DNA from: CADCUY01 sp964242735
GTDB lineage: Bacteria > Actinomycetota > Actinomycetes > Actinomycetales > Quadrisphaeraceae
DNA: 64,000 nucleotides
Direction: 5' to 3'
NCBI GenBank assembly: GCA_964242735.1
Contig: CAXTAK010000006.1
Span: forward strand, 62,001 to 126,000
Below, one piece after another: positions 8,836-17,386 of the stretch (its first letter is position 1; each line of letters opens with the position of its first letter). The notes under the pieces are model-generated. The model was not told the origin of the DNA, did not search any database, and worked only from the letters and a program-made list of their open reading frames with translations. A program made the position numbers and the translations under genes.

Positions 8836-9915
8836 TCACGTCGCCAGCACCTTCGTCAGGTACCGGGCCACGGCGCGCACCGAGGAGATCGTCATGGGGT
8901 AGTCCATGCGGGTCGGGCCGAGGACCCCGAGACGGGCGAGCCGCTCACCGCCACCCCCGGCACCGAGGAGCGAGCCCACGGTGCCGCCGTAGGCGCTGGT
9001 GACCACGGAGGTCTCGGTGAGCCCGGCGTGCAGCACCTCGCGCCCGATGCGCACCGACACCCCGCTGGACGGGTCGTCGACGACCTCCGAGAGCAGGCGC
9101 AGCATCACCACCTGCTCCTCGATGGCCTCCAGCACCGGGCCGAGGCTCGCCGCGAAGGTGGTGTCGTGCAGGCCCGCGCGCGCCAGGTTCGCCGCCCCGG
9201 CCATGACCACGCGCTGCTCGCGCACCGGGGCCAGCGCGCCCTGCAGGGCGGTGACGACGGCGTCCACGGCGGCCGCGTCGCCACCGCGGCCCGCGGTGGC
9301 GACGGACGTCGTCACCCCCGCCAGCGCGGTGGTCGCCTCCAGGGGCCGGCGCCCGACGACGGCGGCGTTCAGCCGCCCCCGCAGCTCGGTGACCATCGGC
9401 TCGGGCAGCTCCACCGGCAGCTCCACCACCCGCTGCTCCACCCGGCCCGTGTCGGTGATCAGCACCAGCACGACCCGCGTCGGCGCCAGGGGCACCAGCT
9501 CCACGTGGCGCACGGAGGTCTGCGACAGGGACGGGTACTGCACGACGGCGACCTGCTGGGTGAGCTGGGCGAGCAGGCGCACGGTGCGCTCGAGGACCTC
9601 GTCGAGGTCGAGGTTCGCGGAGTCCACCAGCAGGCGCTCGATCGCCCGGCGCTCGGCGGCCGACAGCGGCTTGATGCCGGCCAGCCGGTCGACGAAGACC
9701 CGGTAGCCCTTGTCGGTCGGCACGCGCCCGGCGCTGGTGTGGGGCTGGGCGATCAGGCCCTCCTCCTCCAGCGCGGCCATGTCGTTGCGGATCGTGGCCG
9801 GGGAGACCCCGAGGGCGTGGCGGTCGACGAGGGCCTTGGAGCCCACGGGCTCACGGGTGGCGACGTGGTCCTCGACGATGGCGCGCAGGACGGCGAGTCG
9901 ACGGTCGTCGGCCAT
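8836..9915 (-). CDS. hrcA: Heat-inducible transcription repressor HrcA
   Basis: The 359-residue repressor of class I heat-shock genes begins with a winged-helix domain (MADDRRLAVLRAIVEDHVAT, then EPVGSKALV and VSPATIRNDMAALEEEGLI) and continues with the HrcA dimerisation and GAF-like domains. In the family it binds CIRCE inverted repeats and needs GroEL for activity. The ATG at 9915 has a strong GAGGAGG site six bases upstream. A CIRCE-like inverted repeat lies about 50-75 bp upstream of the start, implying autoregulation. Downstream dnaJ is in the same orientation. Confidence 0.97.
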   Translation of the reverse strand: MADDRRLAVLRAIVEDHVATREPVGSKALVDRHALGVSPATIRNDMAALEEEGLIAQPHTSAGRVPTDKGYRVFVDRLAGIKPLSAAERRAIERLLVDSANLDLDEVLERTVRLLAQLTQQVAVVQYPSLSQTSVRHVELVPLAPTRVVLVLITDTGRVEQRVVELPVELPEPMVTELRGRLNAAVVGRRPLEATTALAGVTTSVATAGRGGDAAAVDAVVTALQGALAPVREQRVVMAGAANLARAGLHDTTFAASLGPVLEAIEEQVVMLRLLSEVVDDPSSGVSVRIGREVLHAGLTETSVVTSAYGGTVGSLLGAGGGGERLARLGVLGPTRMDYPMTISSVRAVARYLTKVLAT

Positions 9916-9962
9916 GCGGTCCTCCTCGCTGGTGCCTGCGGGTCGCTGGGCTCCCTACCGCG

Positions 9963-9988
9963 CTGGCACTCAGCTGCGGGAGTGCTGG
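9963..9988 (-). promoter_or_regulatory. CIRCE-like operator upstream of hrcA
   Basis: The two arms are CTGGCACTC (9963-9971) and GAGTGCTGG (9980-9988). They match the CIRCE consensus (TTAGCACTC–N9–GAGTGCTAA) in the core GCACTC/GAGTGC. The spacer here is eight bases rather than nine and ends in a G run, so a one-base deletion in the assembly or a genuine variant is possible. Its position upstream of hrcA fits HrcA autorepression. Confidence 0.8.
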
Positions 9989-10183
9989 AGCTTACGCCAG
10001 GCCCCCGACGGGGCCCCCTCCACGGCCGGGTCACGGCCCGGTCACCAGGGCCCGGTCACGAGCTCGACGACCCGCGCCCGCCCGTCGCAGCGGCACGGTG
10101 GGCCCAGGTCCGGGGCGGGCGCCGCGGGGCGGGTCGCGACACGCCGTCCTCGCGGCGGGGTGCGCGGGGGAGCGCGGGGGCCC

Positions 10184-10189
10184 TAGCGT
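10184..10189 (+). promoter_or_regulatory. -10 hexamer TAGCGT six bases before an ATG
   Basis: TAGCGT ends exactly six bases before ATG 10196. This is the spacing expected if transcription begins at the start codon itself (leaderless mRNA). The same hexamer and spacing recur before 39620 and 56577. Confidence 0.55.
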
Positions 10190-10195
10190 GGCGCG

Positions 10196-11113
10196 ATGCC
10201 CGGCACGCAGCGCCCCGGCGCCGGTGACCGCTACGGCGGCTGGGGCGCGAGCGCGGCCCCCCCGGTGGCCGCGCACCGGCGGCGCCCCACCTCCGCCGTC
10301 GTGCCCGCCGACGCGGGGCTGGTCGTCGAGGACGTCGAGACCGGGTGGTGCGGTGCTGTGGTGCGGGTGGAGGCCTCCGGGGGGATGCGCGTGGTGGTGC
10401 TGGAGGACCGCGCGGCGCGCACCCGCACCTTCCCGCTGGGGCCCGGCTTCCTCCTCGACGGCGCGCCCGTGGTCCTGGTGCCACCGACGCGGGGCGCCGC
10501 GTCCACCGGCTCCTCACCCGTGGCACCGGGGCGCACCGCGAGCGGGTCGGTGGCCGTGGCCGGGCACCGCGCGCGGGTGGCGCGCGGGTCGCGGATCTGG
10601 GTGGAGGGCCGGCACGACGCTGAGCTGGTGGAGAAGGTGTGGGGCGACGACCTGCGCGTGGAGGGCGTGGTCGTGCAGGGCCTGGAGGGCGTGGACCGCC
10701 TCGCCGACGCCCTGACCCGCTTCGGTCCGGGCCCCGGGCAGCGCGTCGGGGTGCTGGTGGACCACCTGGTGCCCGGGACGAAGGAGGAGCGCCTGGTCGC
10801 CGAGGCCCTGCGCGGGGTTTCCGGGGCCCGCGAGCACGTGCTGGTGGTGGGGCACCCCTACGTCGACGTGTGGCAGGCCGTGCGCCCCCGCGCGATCGGG
10901 ATCGCGGCGTGGCCGGTGGTGCCGCGAGGGCGGCCCTGGAAGGAGGGGGTGCTCGACGGGCTGGGGTGGCCGCACACCACGCAGGCCGACGTCGCGCGCG
11001 GCTGGCAGCGGATCCTCGCGCGCGTGCACACCCTCGCCGACCTCGAGCCGACCCTGTCCGGGCGCGTGGAGCACCTCATCGACTTCGTCACGGGGGACGC
11101 CGCGGACCGGTGA
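10196..11113 (+). CDS. DUF3097 family protein
   Basis: This is a 305-residue cytoplasmic protein of the actinobacterial DUF3097 family. The N-terminal half is a small beta domain (from SAVVPADAGLVVEDVETGW). The C-terminal half carries the conserved blocks RIWVEGRHDAELVEKVWGDD, VGVLVDHLVPGTKEE and HVLVVGHPYVDVWQAVRPR, which resemble a Toprim-like fold (a glutamate followed by DHLVPG..K). That resemblance suggests nucleic-acid chemistry, but no function is established. Neighbours are hrcA (divergent) and a convergent DsbA-like gene. The ATG is preceded by a TAGCGT hexamer at leaderless spacing and has no ribosome-binding site. Confidence 0.88.
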   Translation: MPGTQRPGAGDRYGGWGASAAPPVAAHRRRPTSAVVPADAGLVVEDVETGWCGAVVRVEASGGMRVVVLEDRAARTRTFPLGPGFLLDGAPVVLVPPTRGAASTGSSPVAPGRTASGSVAVAGHRARVARGSRIWVEGRHDAELVEKVWGDDLRVEGVVVQGLEGVDRLADALTRFGPGPGQRVGVLVDHLVPGTKEERLVAEALRGVSGAREHVLVVGHPYVDVWQAVRPRAIGIAAWPVVPRGRPWKEGVLDGLGWPHTTQADVARGWQRILARVHTLADLEPTLSGRVEHLIDFVTGDAADR

Positions 11114-11138
11114 GGCGGCGCGTCACCTGTCCGCGGCG

Positions 11139-11837
11139 TCACCGCGCCGTCGCGGCCCCCGTCGCGGCGCGGCGCACGCCCTCCACGACCGCCGCGGCGG
11201 ACGCCGAGCCGGCGAGCACCGGCACCAGGGCGGCCCTTCGAGCGCCGGTCGCGGTGCGCACCGCGGGCGCCCGCACGAACAGCGACGGGCAGGTGGCGAC
11301 GCCCAGGGCCCTGGCCAGGGCGTGCTCGGCGGGCACCGCCGCCCGGCCCTGCGGCGGTCGCCACTGCGCCAGCAGCGCCGACCCGCCGACGCCGGACGCC
11401 TCTCCCACCCGCTCGGCCTGCCCGGGGTCGTCCGGGGTGCGCCCGCGCAGGTGCAGCCCGTCGGTGAGCAGGTGCGAGACCGCGATGGCCACCTCGTCGC
11501 CGGCCAGGCCGCGCGCGGCCACGACGGCCCGCACCGCCGGCTCGCTGTCGCTGACCCACGTGCCGGGCGCGACGACGCCGTCCCAGTACGCCGCGCTCGG
11601 AGCACGGCCGGAGGCGTCGTGGACGGCGCCGAAGCCGGCGCGCAGGTACGCCTCGTCCTCGCGCACCGGCCGTACCCGCTCCCCGACGACGAGCCCGCCG
11701 AGGGCGACCTCCCAGCGGACCTCGCCGTCGAGCTCGCTGCGCGCCTGCGCCAGTGCGTCGCCGATGGCGGAGCACCACCCGCACAGCGGGTCGACGCCGT
11801 GGACGACGCTGGGCGGTCCGGTCGCGTCCTCGGCCAC
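11139..11837 (-). CDS. DsbA-family thioredoxin-fold protein (CGWC motif)
   Basis: About 232 residues from GTG 11837. The active-site motif CGWC (Cys19 and Cys22) follows a short beta strand, HGVDPLCGWC, typical of the FrnE/DsbA-like group related to 2-hydroxychromene isomerases. The helical insertion and the cis-Pro loop region (VATCPSLFV) are present. No signal peptide is visible, so a cytoplasmic dithiol role is likely. Upstream in-frame codons allow a longer N-terminus, but it is Arg/Pro-rich and unlike the family. No ribosome-binding site was seen before 11837, so the start is approximate. Confidence 0.75.
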   Translation of the reverse strand: MAEDATGPPSVVHGVDPLCGWCSAIGDALAQARSELDGEVRWEVALGGLVVGERVRPVREDEAYLRAGFGAVHDASGRAPSAAYWDGVVAPGTWVSDSEPAVRAVVAARGLAGDEVAIAVSHLLTDGLHLRGRTPDDPGQAERVGEASGVGGSALLAQWRPPQGRAAVPAEHALARALGVATCPSLFVRAPAVRTATGARRAALVPVLAGSASAAAVVEGVRRAATGAATAR

Positions 11838-11950
11838 GGGGCGAGGCCAGGAGGGCGCCGCGCCGCCCCTCGAGCCCGTCGTGCTGGCTCCCGCCCAGCA
11901 CTGCTGCCAGCCCCATGGACCCCGCGGCCGTCGGCGGGGAGACTGGGGGC

Positions 11951-12505
11951 ATGTCGCAGATCCCCGGCGCACCCCAGGACCCCACCCCCGCCTCCGAGCT
12001 GCCGCCCGGCCACGGCCAGCAGGCGCCCTACGGGCAGCAGGCGGGCGGGCCGCCGGGTCACGGCCAGCCGGTGGGCGGCTACGCCGGCGGGGGCGCCCCG
12101 GTGAGCGAGATGGCTCCCGCCCAGCAGCGGCTGTGGGGCTGCCTGGCGCACCTGAGCCCGATCGCGACCGCGCTCCTGCTCTCGACGTGGACGGGCGGCA
12201 CCGTGCCGCTCGGCTTCCTCGGCCCGCTGGTGATCTTCCTGGTCCTGCGCGACCGCGGCGTGTTCGTGCGCCGTCAGAGCGTAGAAGCGCTGAACTTCCA
12301 GATCCTGCTCGCGGCGCTCACCCTCGTCGTGGTCGTCATCGGAGGCATCCTCACCATCGTCACCCTCGGCCTGGGGCTGTTCGCCGTCGTCCCCGTCGTC
12401 GTGGTGCTCGCCGTCATCGCCCTGGTCTTCCAGGTCATCGCCGCGGTGAAGGCCTACCAGGGCGTCGACTACCGCTACCCCCTCAACTGGCGACCGGTGA
12501 AGTAG
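11951..12505 (+). CDS. DUF4870 (TIC20-like) small membrane protein
   Basis: The 184-residue protein has a Gly/Pro/Gln-rich soluble N-terminus (about 1-55) and then a four-helix membrane domain. The domain starts at QQRLWGCLAHLSPIATALLL and ends VKAYQGVDYRYPL, the usual DUF4870 signature that includes RQSVEALNFQ. Function is unknown. Its 3' end overlaps the convergent hemW gene by 23 bp, so the two messages are complementary at their ends. GAGACT ends six bases before the ATG, possibly a weak leaderless promoter. Confidence 0.85.
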   Translation: MSQIPGAPQDPTPASELPPGHGQQAPYGQQAGGPPGHGQPVGGYAGGGAPVSEMAPAQQRLWGCLAHLSPIATALLLSTWTGGTVPLGFLGPLVIFLVLRDRGVFVRRQSVEALNFQILLAALTLVVVVIGGILTIVTLGLGLFAVVPVVVVLAVIALVFQVIAAVKAYQGVDYRYPLNWRPVK

Positions 12506-13781
12506 CCCTCTCCCAGCCCAGCAGGGCGCGCACCACCGCGTCGGCCAGCAGCCGCCCGCGCCGGGTGAGCACCAGGCGCCCACCCGGTGCGGCGGGCTCG
12601 ACCAGCCCGTCGGCCACCAGGAACGGCACGGCGGCCCGACCCACGGGGGGCAGGTGCGCGACGTCCAGCCCCTGGGCCAGGCGGACGCCGAGCATCACCG
12701 CCTCCACCGCGCGGTCCTCGGCCCCGAGCACCTCGCGGCCCACCGCGGGGCTGCGCCCGGCGGCGAGGCGCTGCGCGTAGGCGGCGGGGTGCTTGGCGTT
12801 CCACCACCGCACCCCCCCGACGTGGCTGTGCGCGCCGGGGCCCACGCCCCACCAGTCGTCACCGCGCCAGTAGCCGGTGTTGTGCCGGCACGCGTGGCCC
12901 CCGTCCGCTCCCCCGCGGGCCCAGTTGCTCACCTCGTACCAGTCGTACCCGGCGGCGGTGAGCACCTCGTCGGCCAGCTCGTACTTCGCCGCCTGGTCGT
13001 CACCGTCGGGGGCGGGCAGCTGGCCGCGGCGCACCTGCGCGGCCATCGCGGTGCCCTCCTCGACCACCAGGGCGTAGGCCGAGACGTGGTCGGGCTCGCA
13101 CGCCAGCGCGGCGTCCAGGCTGGCCCGCCAGTCCCCCACCGACTCCCCCGGGGTGCCGTAGATGAGGTCGAGGCTGACGTCGAGGCCGGCCGCGCGCGCC
13201 CACGCGACGGCGGCGGGCACCCGGGCCGGGTCGTGGGTGCGGTCGAGGGTGGCGAGCACGGCCGGCACCGCCGACTGCATCCCGAAGGAGACGCGCGTGA
13301 AGCCGGCGGCGGCGAGGGCCGCCAGCGACGCCGGGGTGACGGAGTCGGGGTTGGCCTCGGTGGTGACCTCAGCGCCCTGCGCCAGGCCCAGGTGGTCCTC
13401 GACGGTGCGCAGGAGCGCCACCAGGTCCGCGGACGGCAGCAGGGTGGGGGTGCCGCCGCCGACGAAGACGGTGGAGACCGGCCGGCGGGGCAGCCCCGCG
13501 GCGTCCAGCACGCGGGAGGCCAGCGCCACCTCGTCCGCGGCGGCGGTGGCGTACCCGGCGCGGGTGGCGCCCGCCAGGCCGGGGGGGCCGAGCTCGGGCG
13601 CGGTGTAGGTGTTGAAGTCGCAGTACCCGCAGCGGACGGCGCAGAAGGGCACGTGCAGGTAGACCCCCAGCGCCCGGCCGCCGGCGCCCAGCGCCGCGCT
13701 GGCGGGCAGCGCGCCGTCGGTGGGGGGCACCTCGACGCCCTCGCCCTCGGGCAGGGCAGGTGGTGGGGTCACGAGCCCCAT
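12483..13781 (-). CDS. hemW: Radical SAM protein HemW
   Basis: This 432-residue protein was formerly called coproporphyrinogen III oxidase-like; in the family HemW binds heme and is thought to act as a heme chaperone. The radical SAM cluster motif CAVRCGYC gives Cys47, Cys51 and Cys54, followed directly by DFNTYT. Other family blocks are FVGGGTPTLL, TTEANPDS, SFGMQS and SLDLIYGTPG. The C-terminal HemW domain contains RHNTGYWRG and GPGAHSHVGG. The HemW-type CxxxCxxC (with Gly-Tyr, not the HemN signature) supports the assignment. ATG 13781 was chosen; the N-terminal 35 residues are poorly conserved, so a later start is possible. Confidence 0.95.
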   Translation of the reverse strand: MGLVTPPPALPEGEGVEVPPTDGALPASAALGAGGRALGVYLHVPFCAVRCGYCDFNTYTAPELGPPGLAGATRAGYATAAADEVALASRVLDAAGLPRRPVSTVFVGGGTPTLLPSADLVALLRTVEDHLGLAQGAEVTTEANPDSVTPASLAALAAAGFTRVSFGMQSAVPAVLATLDRTHDPARVPAAVAWARAAGLDVSLDLIYGTPGESVGDWRASLDAALACEPDHVSAYALVVEEGTAMAAQVRRGQLPAPDGDDQAAKYELADEVLTAAGYDWYEVSNWARGGADGGHACRHNTGYWRGDDWWGVGPGAHSHVGGVRWWNAKHPAAYAQRLAAGRSPAVGREVLGAEDRAVEAVMLGVRLAQGLDVAHLPPVGRAAVPFLVADGLVEPAAPGGRLVLTRRGRLLADAVVRALLGWERATSPVAS

Positions 13782-13831
13782 GGTCCCCCGTGGCGGAGGG
13801 CGTCCGTGGCGTGGTGGTGGGTGCACGTCGA

Positions 13832-14514
13832 TCAGCCGGGCAGGCGGTGGGCGTCCTGCAGGGCGGGGTGGTGGGTGCCGAAGTCCTTCGGCAGGGGCTC
13901 GCCGGTGACGACGGCCCCGAGACGGTCGAGGTGGTGCTGCCACCCGGGGCCGATTCTCGAGGCGTCGCAGGGCTCGGCCATCACGTGGACGGACGTCGGC
14001 TCGGTGCGCCCCTCGCCCTGGGGCAGCGTCGCCGACAGGGGCCACGCGCCGTCCCGGGCTCGGCACCTCGAGGACCGGGCGCCGTGGCGGCGCGCACTCG
14101 ATCATGCTCACGGGCTGCGGGCCCGCGTCGTCCTCGCCGGTCAGCGCCGCGCACTCCTGCTCCACGGGTTCGTCGGAGGTGCGCACGCACTGCAGCCGCA
14201 GCCCGTTGGGGGGCGAGCCACGCGTCGAGATCTGCGCGCGGGGCGGCGTCCAGGGAGTGCAGGTGGCGCTGTCCCTCCACGCGGACCTGCACCAGGCCGG
14301 CCTCGCCCAGCACCCGCAGGTGCCGGGTGACCGCCGGGCGGCTGGTGGTGAGCGCTGCGGCGAGGTCACCGGCCGCGACCTCACCGTCGACCAGCAGCTC
14401 CAGGATCCGCCGGCGAGTCGGATCGGCGACGGCGACGGCGACGGCGCACCACCCTGCTGGCACCGGTGCGGTCTGCGCGGCGGAGGAGCCGTCACGCGGT
14501 GGCCCGCCCGTCAC
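13832..14514 (-). pseudogene. ArsR-type regulator fused to SRPBCC/AHSA1 domain, broken by two frameshifts
   Basis: Three frames are needed to read one protein. The first (from about 14514, or GTG 14463) gives an ArsR winged helix: DPTRRRILELLVDGEVAAGD, then TTSRPAVTRHLRVLGEAGLV and RVEGQRHLHSLD. The second gives ALTGEDDAGPQPVSMIECAP. The third gives LSATLPQGEGRTEPTSVHVM and GPGWQHHLDRLGAVVTGEPL, ending DAHRLPG at the stop at 13832. ArsR–AHSA1 fusions of this length are common in actinobacteria, so two single-base indels (near 14200 and 14050) are the simplest explanation. Function would be repression plus ligand binding, probably lost. Confidence 0.65.
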
Positions 14515-15235
14515 GGGGGGCGAGGGCCTCGACGTCGCTGGCGGCGGCGGTCAGGTGCTCCTGTGCCCAGGCCCGCCGGCCCGGGTACGACGACGTGGCG
14601 ACGACGTGCTCGATCGCCGCCTCGACGTCCACCGCGGTGCGCTGCAGAGCGACGTTCCCTCGTGCAGCAGCGCCCAGGAACCCCGGGCGCGCAGGGCGTG
14701 CCGATGCTGCCCGGGTTGACCTCGAGACGCCGGTCCACCGACCGGACGAAGGGCATGTGGGTGTGCCCGCACACGATCGTGGCGACCTCCGGGGGCAGGT
14801 CGGCGAAGACCTCCACCCACCTGGCCAGGCGGGTGTCGACCAGGAGGACCTCCTCGTCGTCGCGGGGGGTGCCGTGGCAGGAGGTGACCGGCCCGAAGCC
14901 CTGGACGTCCACCGTCACCGGGTGCGGCAGCGCGGCGAGCAGCTCCACGTGAGCCGCGCCCAGCTGGGCCGCGGCCCAGGTCGAGATCGGGTCGGGGACC
15001 TCGACCTGCGCGCCGCGCGCCGGGGCGACCAGCTCGCGATCGGCGTTCCCGCGCAGGAGCGCCCGCTCCCCAGGGCGGCCAGGCGGTCCAGCACGGCCGT
15101 CGGCTGCGGACCCGCGGCGTGGTCACCGGTGACCACGACCAGGTCGGCGGCGGCCACCTGGGGTTCGGCGAGGACGGCGTCCAGGACCGGGAGCACACCG
15201 TGGACGTCGGACAGGACCGCCACCGTGCTCAGCAC
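14492..15235 (-). pseudogene. YfcE/MJ0936-type metallophosphoesterase, two frameshifts
   Basis: The first frame starts at GTG 15235 with STVAVLSDVHGVLPVLDAVL, the DxH metal site of calcineurin-like phosphodiesterases, and DLVVVTGDHAAGP, the GD metal site. Near 15070 it breaks; the next frame gives ERALLRGNADRELVAPARGA, where the G-N-A-D motif should follow. Adding one G to the G4 run at 15068-15071 (plus-strand C4) would restore the reading. That frame continues to TIVCGHTHMPFVR and VNPGSIGTP, both metal-binding or conserved. Near 14690 a second shift is needed to reach GNVALQRTAVDVEAAIEHVV and the end at 14492. All catalytic motifs survive in pieces. Confidence 0.65.
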
Positions 15236-15901
15236 CTGCTCGCGAGCAGGACGTAGGCGGCGGCGAACGCCCGCCAGGTGCGCAGCTCCGGCGCCCGGGC
15301 GAGCCGCCACCAGCCCAGCGCCCACACGGGCACCAGCGCCGGGCTGATCAGGACCAGCTGGAAGGGGAGGAAGAGGTACCAGGGCTCGCTCGTGCCCGAG
15401 CTGCCCGCCGCCATCGCCGAGGCCAGGGCGAGCTGCGGGTACCCGTTGGCCGCCTGCCAGGCGAGGTGCGGCGCCCACAGCGAGAGGGCGAGCCACCCCC
15501 AGCCACGGCCACCGCAGCGCAGACCGCGGGCCCACGAGCAGCACCGGCGCCGCCGCCATGCACGCCGCCGCCAGCACCTGCGCCGCCCGCGGCGCGCCGA
15601 GCTCGCGGGCGATCAGCCCGGTGAGGACGACGACGAGCCCCGCCACCATCGCCGACGGGGTGCGCAGGGCGACCAGGGAGCCGCCGGAGGCCGCGTCGAG
15701 GGCGTGCGCGAGCAGCGGCGTCAGCGGGGGCTGGTCGACGCAGCCGAAGGCCGGTTCGGCCCCGGCGCGCAGGAAGTACAGCTCGTCGCGGTGGTAGCCG
15801 TAGCGGCCGGAGAACGCGAGCAGCAGCGCCGCGTCCACCCCGCCGAGGGCGAGCAGCCCTGGCCACGCGGTACTCGTCCGCTCGGCGGCGCCCTCACTCA
15901 C
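15229..15901 (-). pseudogene. Family 39-type (ArnT/PMT-like) membrane glycosyltransferase with internal deletion
   Basis: The start reads VSEGAAERTSTAWPGLLALG and then SGRYGYHRDELYFL and FGCVDQPPLTPLLA, which is the acidic catalytic loop of dolichol/polyprenyl-phosphate mannosyltransferase-like proteins. After MAAAPVLLVG the similarity jumps directly to a much later region, SLWAPHLAWQAANGYPQLAL, in another frame. About 100 residues of membrane helices are missing. The frame ends early at 15229 after FAAAYVLLASRC, where intact relatives continue for over 100 residues. The gene is therefore deleted internally, frameshifted and truncated. Its end overlaps the start of the damaged phosphoesterase. 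Confidence 0.6.
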
Positions 15902-15983
15902 CAGGAGCACGGCGGTGACGCTACCGGCATGATCGCGGGCGAGCTCGCCCCGCAGTGAGGGTGTGTGAGAGCTCCGCAACCCC

Positions 15984-17216
15984 TCAGGCCCCCTCGTCGG
16001 CATGCGCGATGTGGGCGAGCTGGTGCCAGATGAGGACGACGAACACCGCCGAGCCGGCGAAGGCGAACCAGAACGGGGCCGTGACCCCGTACCGCTGGGC
16101 CAGCACGCCTCCGATCACCGAGCCGATCACCAGGCCGCCGCAGACGCCCACGAGGTTGACGCTCCCCACCCGACCCTGCAGCGCCTGGGGCACCGCGCGC
16201 TGGCGCACGGTGACCGACGTCGCCCCCCACACGAAGGCGTGGACGCCGAAGACGAAGAACACCGGCATCGCCACCCAGGGGCTCCTGGTCAGGGCGAGCA
16301 CCAGGTGGGTGAGCGTCTCGACGACCAGGCCGATCCGCATCAGGTCGCCCAGGCTGACGCGGCGGGTGATCCAGCCGTAGCACAGCGTCCCGACCAGTCC
16401 ACCCGCGGCGCCGACGGTGGTGACCAGGCCGAAGCCGACCTCCCCCAGCCCGAGGCGGCGGGTCGCGTACAGCACCAGCACCGACCACGCCGCGCCGAAG
16501 GTGGTGTTGAAGATGAAGATCGTCAGCACCAGGGTGCGCGCGGCCGCGTGGCGGCGCACCCACGCGAAGCCCTCGGCGATGTCGTGACGAACGGTCGTGG
16601 CGCGGGCGCCCACCCGCTCGCGCGCCGGCAGCGCCACCCGCGCGACCAGCACGACGCCGAGCGCGACGAGCACCGCCTGGGCCCCGAAGGCCCAGGCCGC
16701 GCCCGCGGTGAACAGGGCGGCGCCGACCGGGGGGCCGGCGAGCTGGTTGAGCGTGACGAAGCCCGTCTGGAGGCGGGAGTTCGCCACGCTCAGGTCACCG
16801 CGGGCGACCAGCGCCGGCAGCATCGCCCGGGAGCTGTTGTCGGCGAAGACCTCGGCGGTGCCGAGCGCGAACAGGGCCGCGAGCACCACGGCGATCGACA
16901 CGCTCCCGGTGCCGACGGCGAGGGTGAGCACGGCGAGGACGGCGGCGCGCGCCGCGTCGACGCCCACCACGATCGCGCGCCGGTCCAGGCGGTCGGTCAG
17001 CGCCCCGGCCACCAGGGCGAACAGCAGCGGCGGCGCCCACTGCACGGTCGCCGCCAGCGCCACGAGGGCGGCGTCCCCGGTCAGCGTGGCGACGAGCAGC
17101 GGGCCGGCGGCGAGGGCGATGCCGTCACCGAGGTTGGTCACCCACGACGAGGCGAGCATCCACCGGAAGGGGGTGCCGAGCCGCGCCGGGACGACGACCT
17201 CGGCGAAGCGGCGCAC
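15984..17216 (-). CDS. MFS transporter (enterobactin exporter-type, MFS_3)
   Basis: About 410 residues with twelve predicted membrane segments. The N-terminus PARLGTPFRWMLASSWVTNL GDG and the loop GALTDRLDRRAIVVGVD (motif A, with D and R) are typical of the EntS/MFS_3 group that exports siderophores, macrolides or other drugs. The second motif-A-like loop is YGWITRRVSLGDLMRIG. No biosynthetic genes lie beside it, so the substrate is open. GTG 17216 gives a normal length; an ATG at 17378 is in frame but would add an Arg-rich extension. No clear ribosome-binding site supports either. Confidence 0.85.
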   Translation of the reverse strand: MRRFAEVVVPARLGTPFRWMLASSWVTNLGDGIALAAGPLLVATLTGDAALVALAATVQWAPPLLFALVAGALTDRLDRRAIVVGVDAARAAVLAVLTLAVGTGSVSIAVVLAALFALGTAEVFADNSSRAMLPALVARGDLSVANSRLQTGFVTLNQLAGPPVGAALFTAGAAWAFGAQAVLVALGVVLVARVALPARERVGARATTVRHDIAEGFAWVRRHAAARTLVLTIFIFNTTFGAAWSVLVLYATRRLGLGEVGFGLVTTVGAAGGLVGTLCYGWITRRVSLGDLMRIGLVVETLTHLVLALTRSPWVAMPVFFVFGVHAFVWGATSVTVRQRAVPQALQGRVGSVNLVGVCGGLVIGSVIGGVLAQRYGVTAPFWFAFAGSAVFVVLIWHQLAHIAHADEGA

Positions 17217-17386
17217 GAGGGAGCGAGCGCAGGGGACCCGCGGCAGGGTTCGGGGGCGGTCGAGCAGGTGGAGCCGGGTGACGCACCCGTGCCGGTGGGC
17301 GCCGTGACGCCGCTCGCGGCGGCTCCGCGGTGTCGCGACGGGCAGCAGCTCCTGGCAGGCCGTCCCGGGGCTGCGCATCGGATCCG

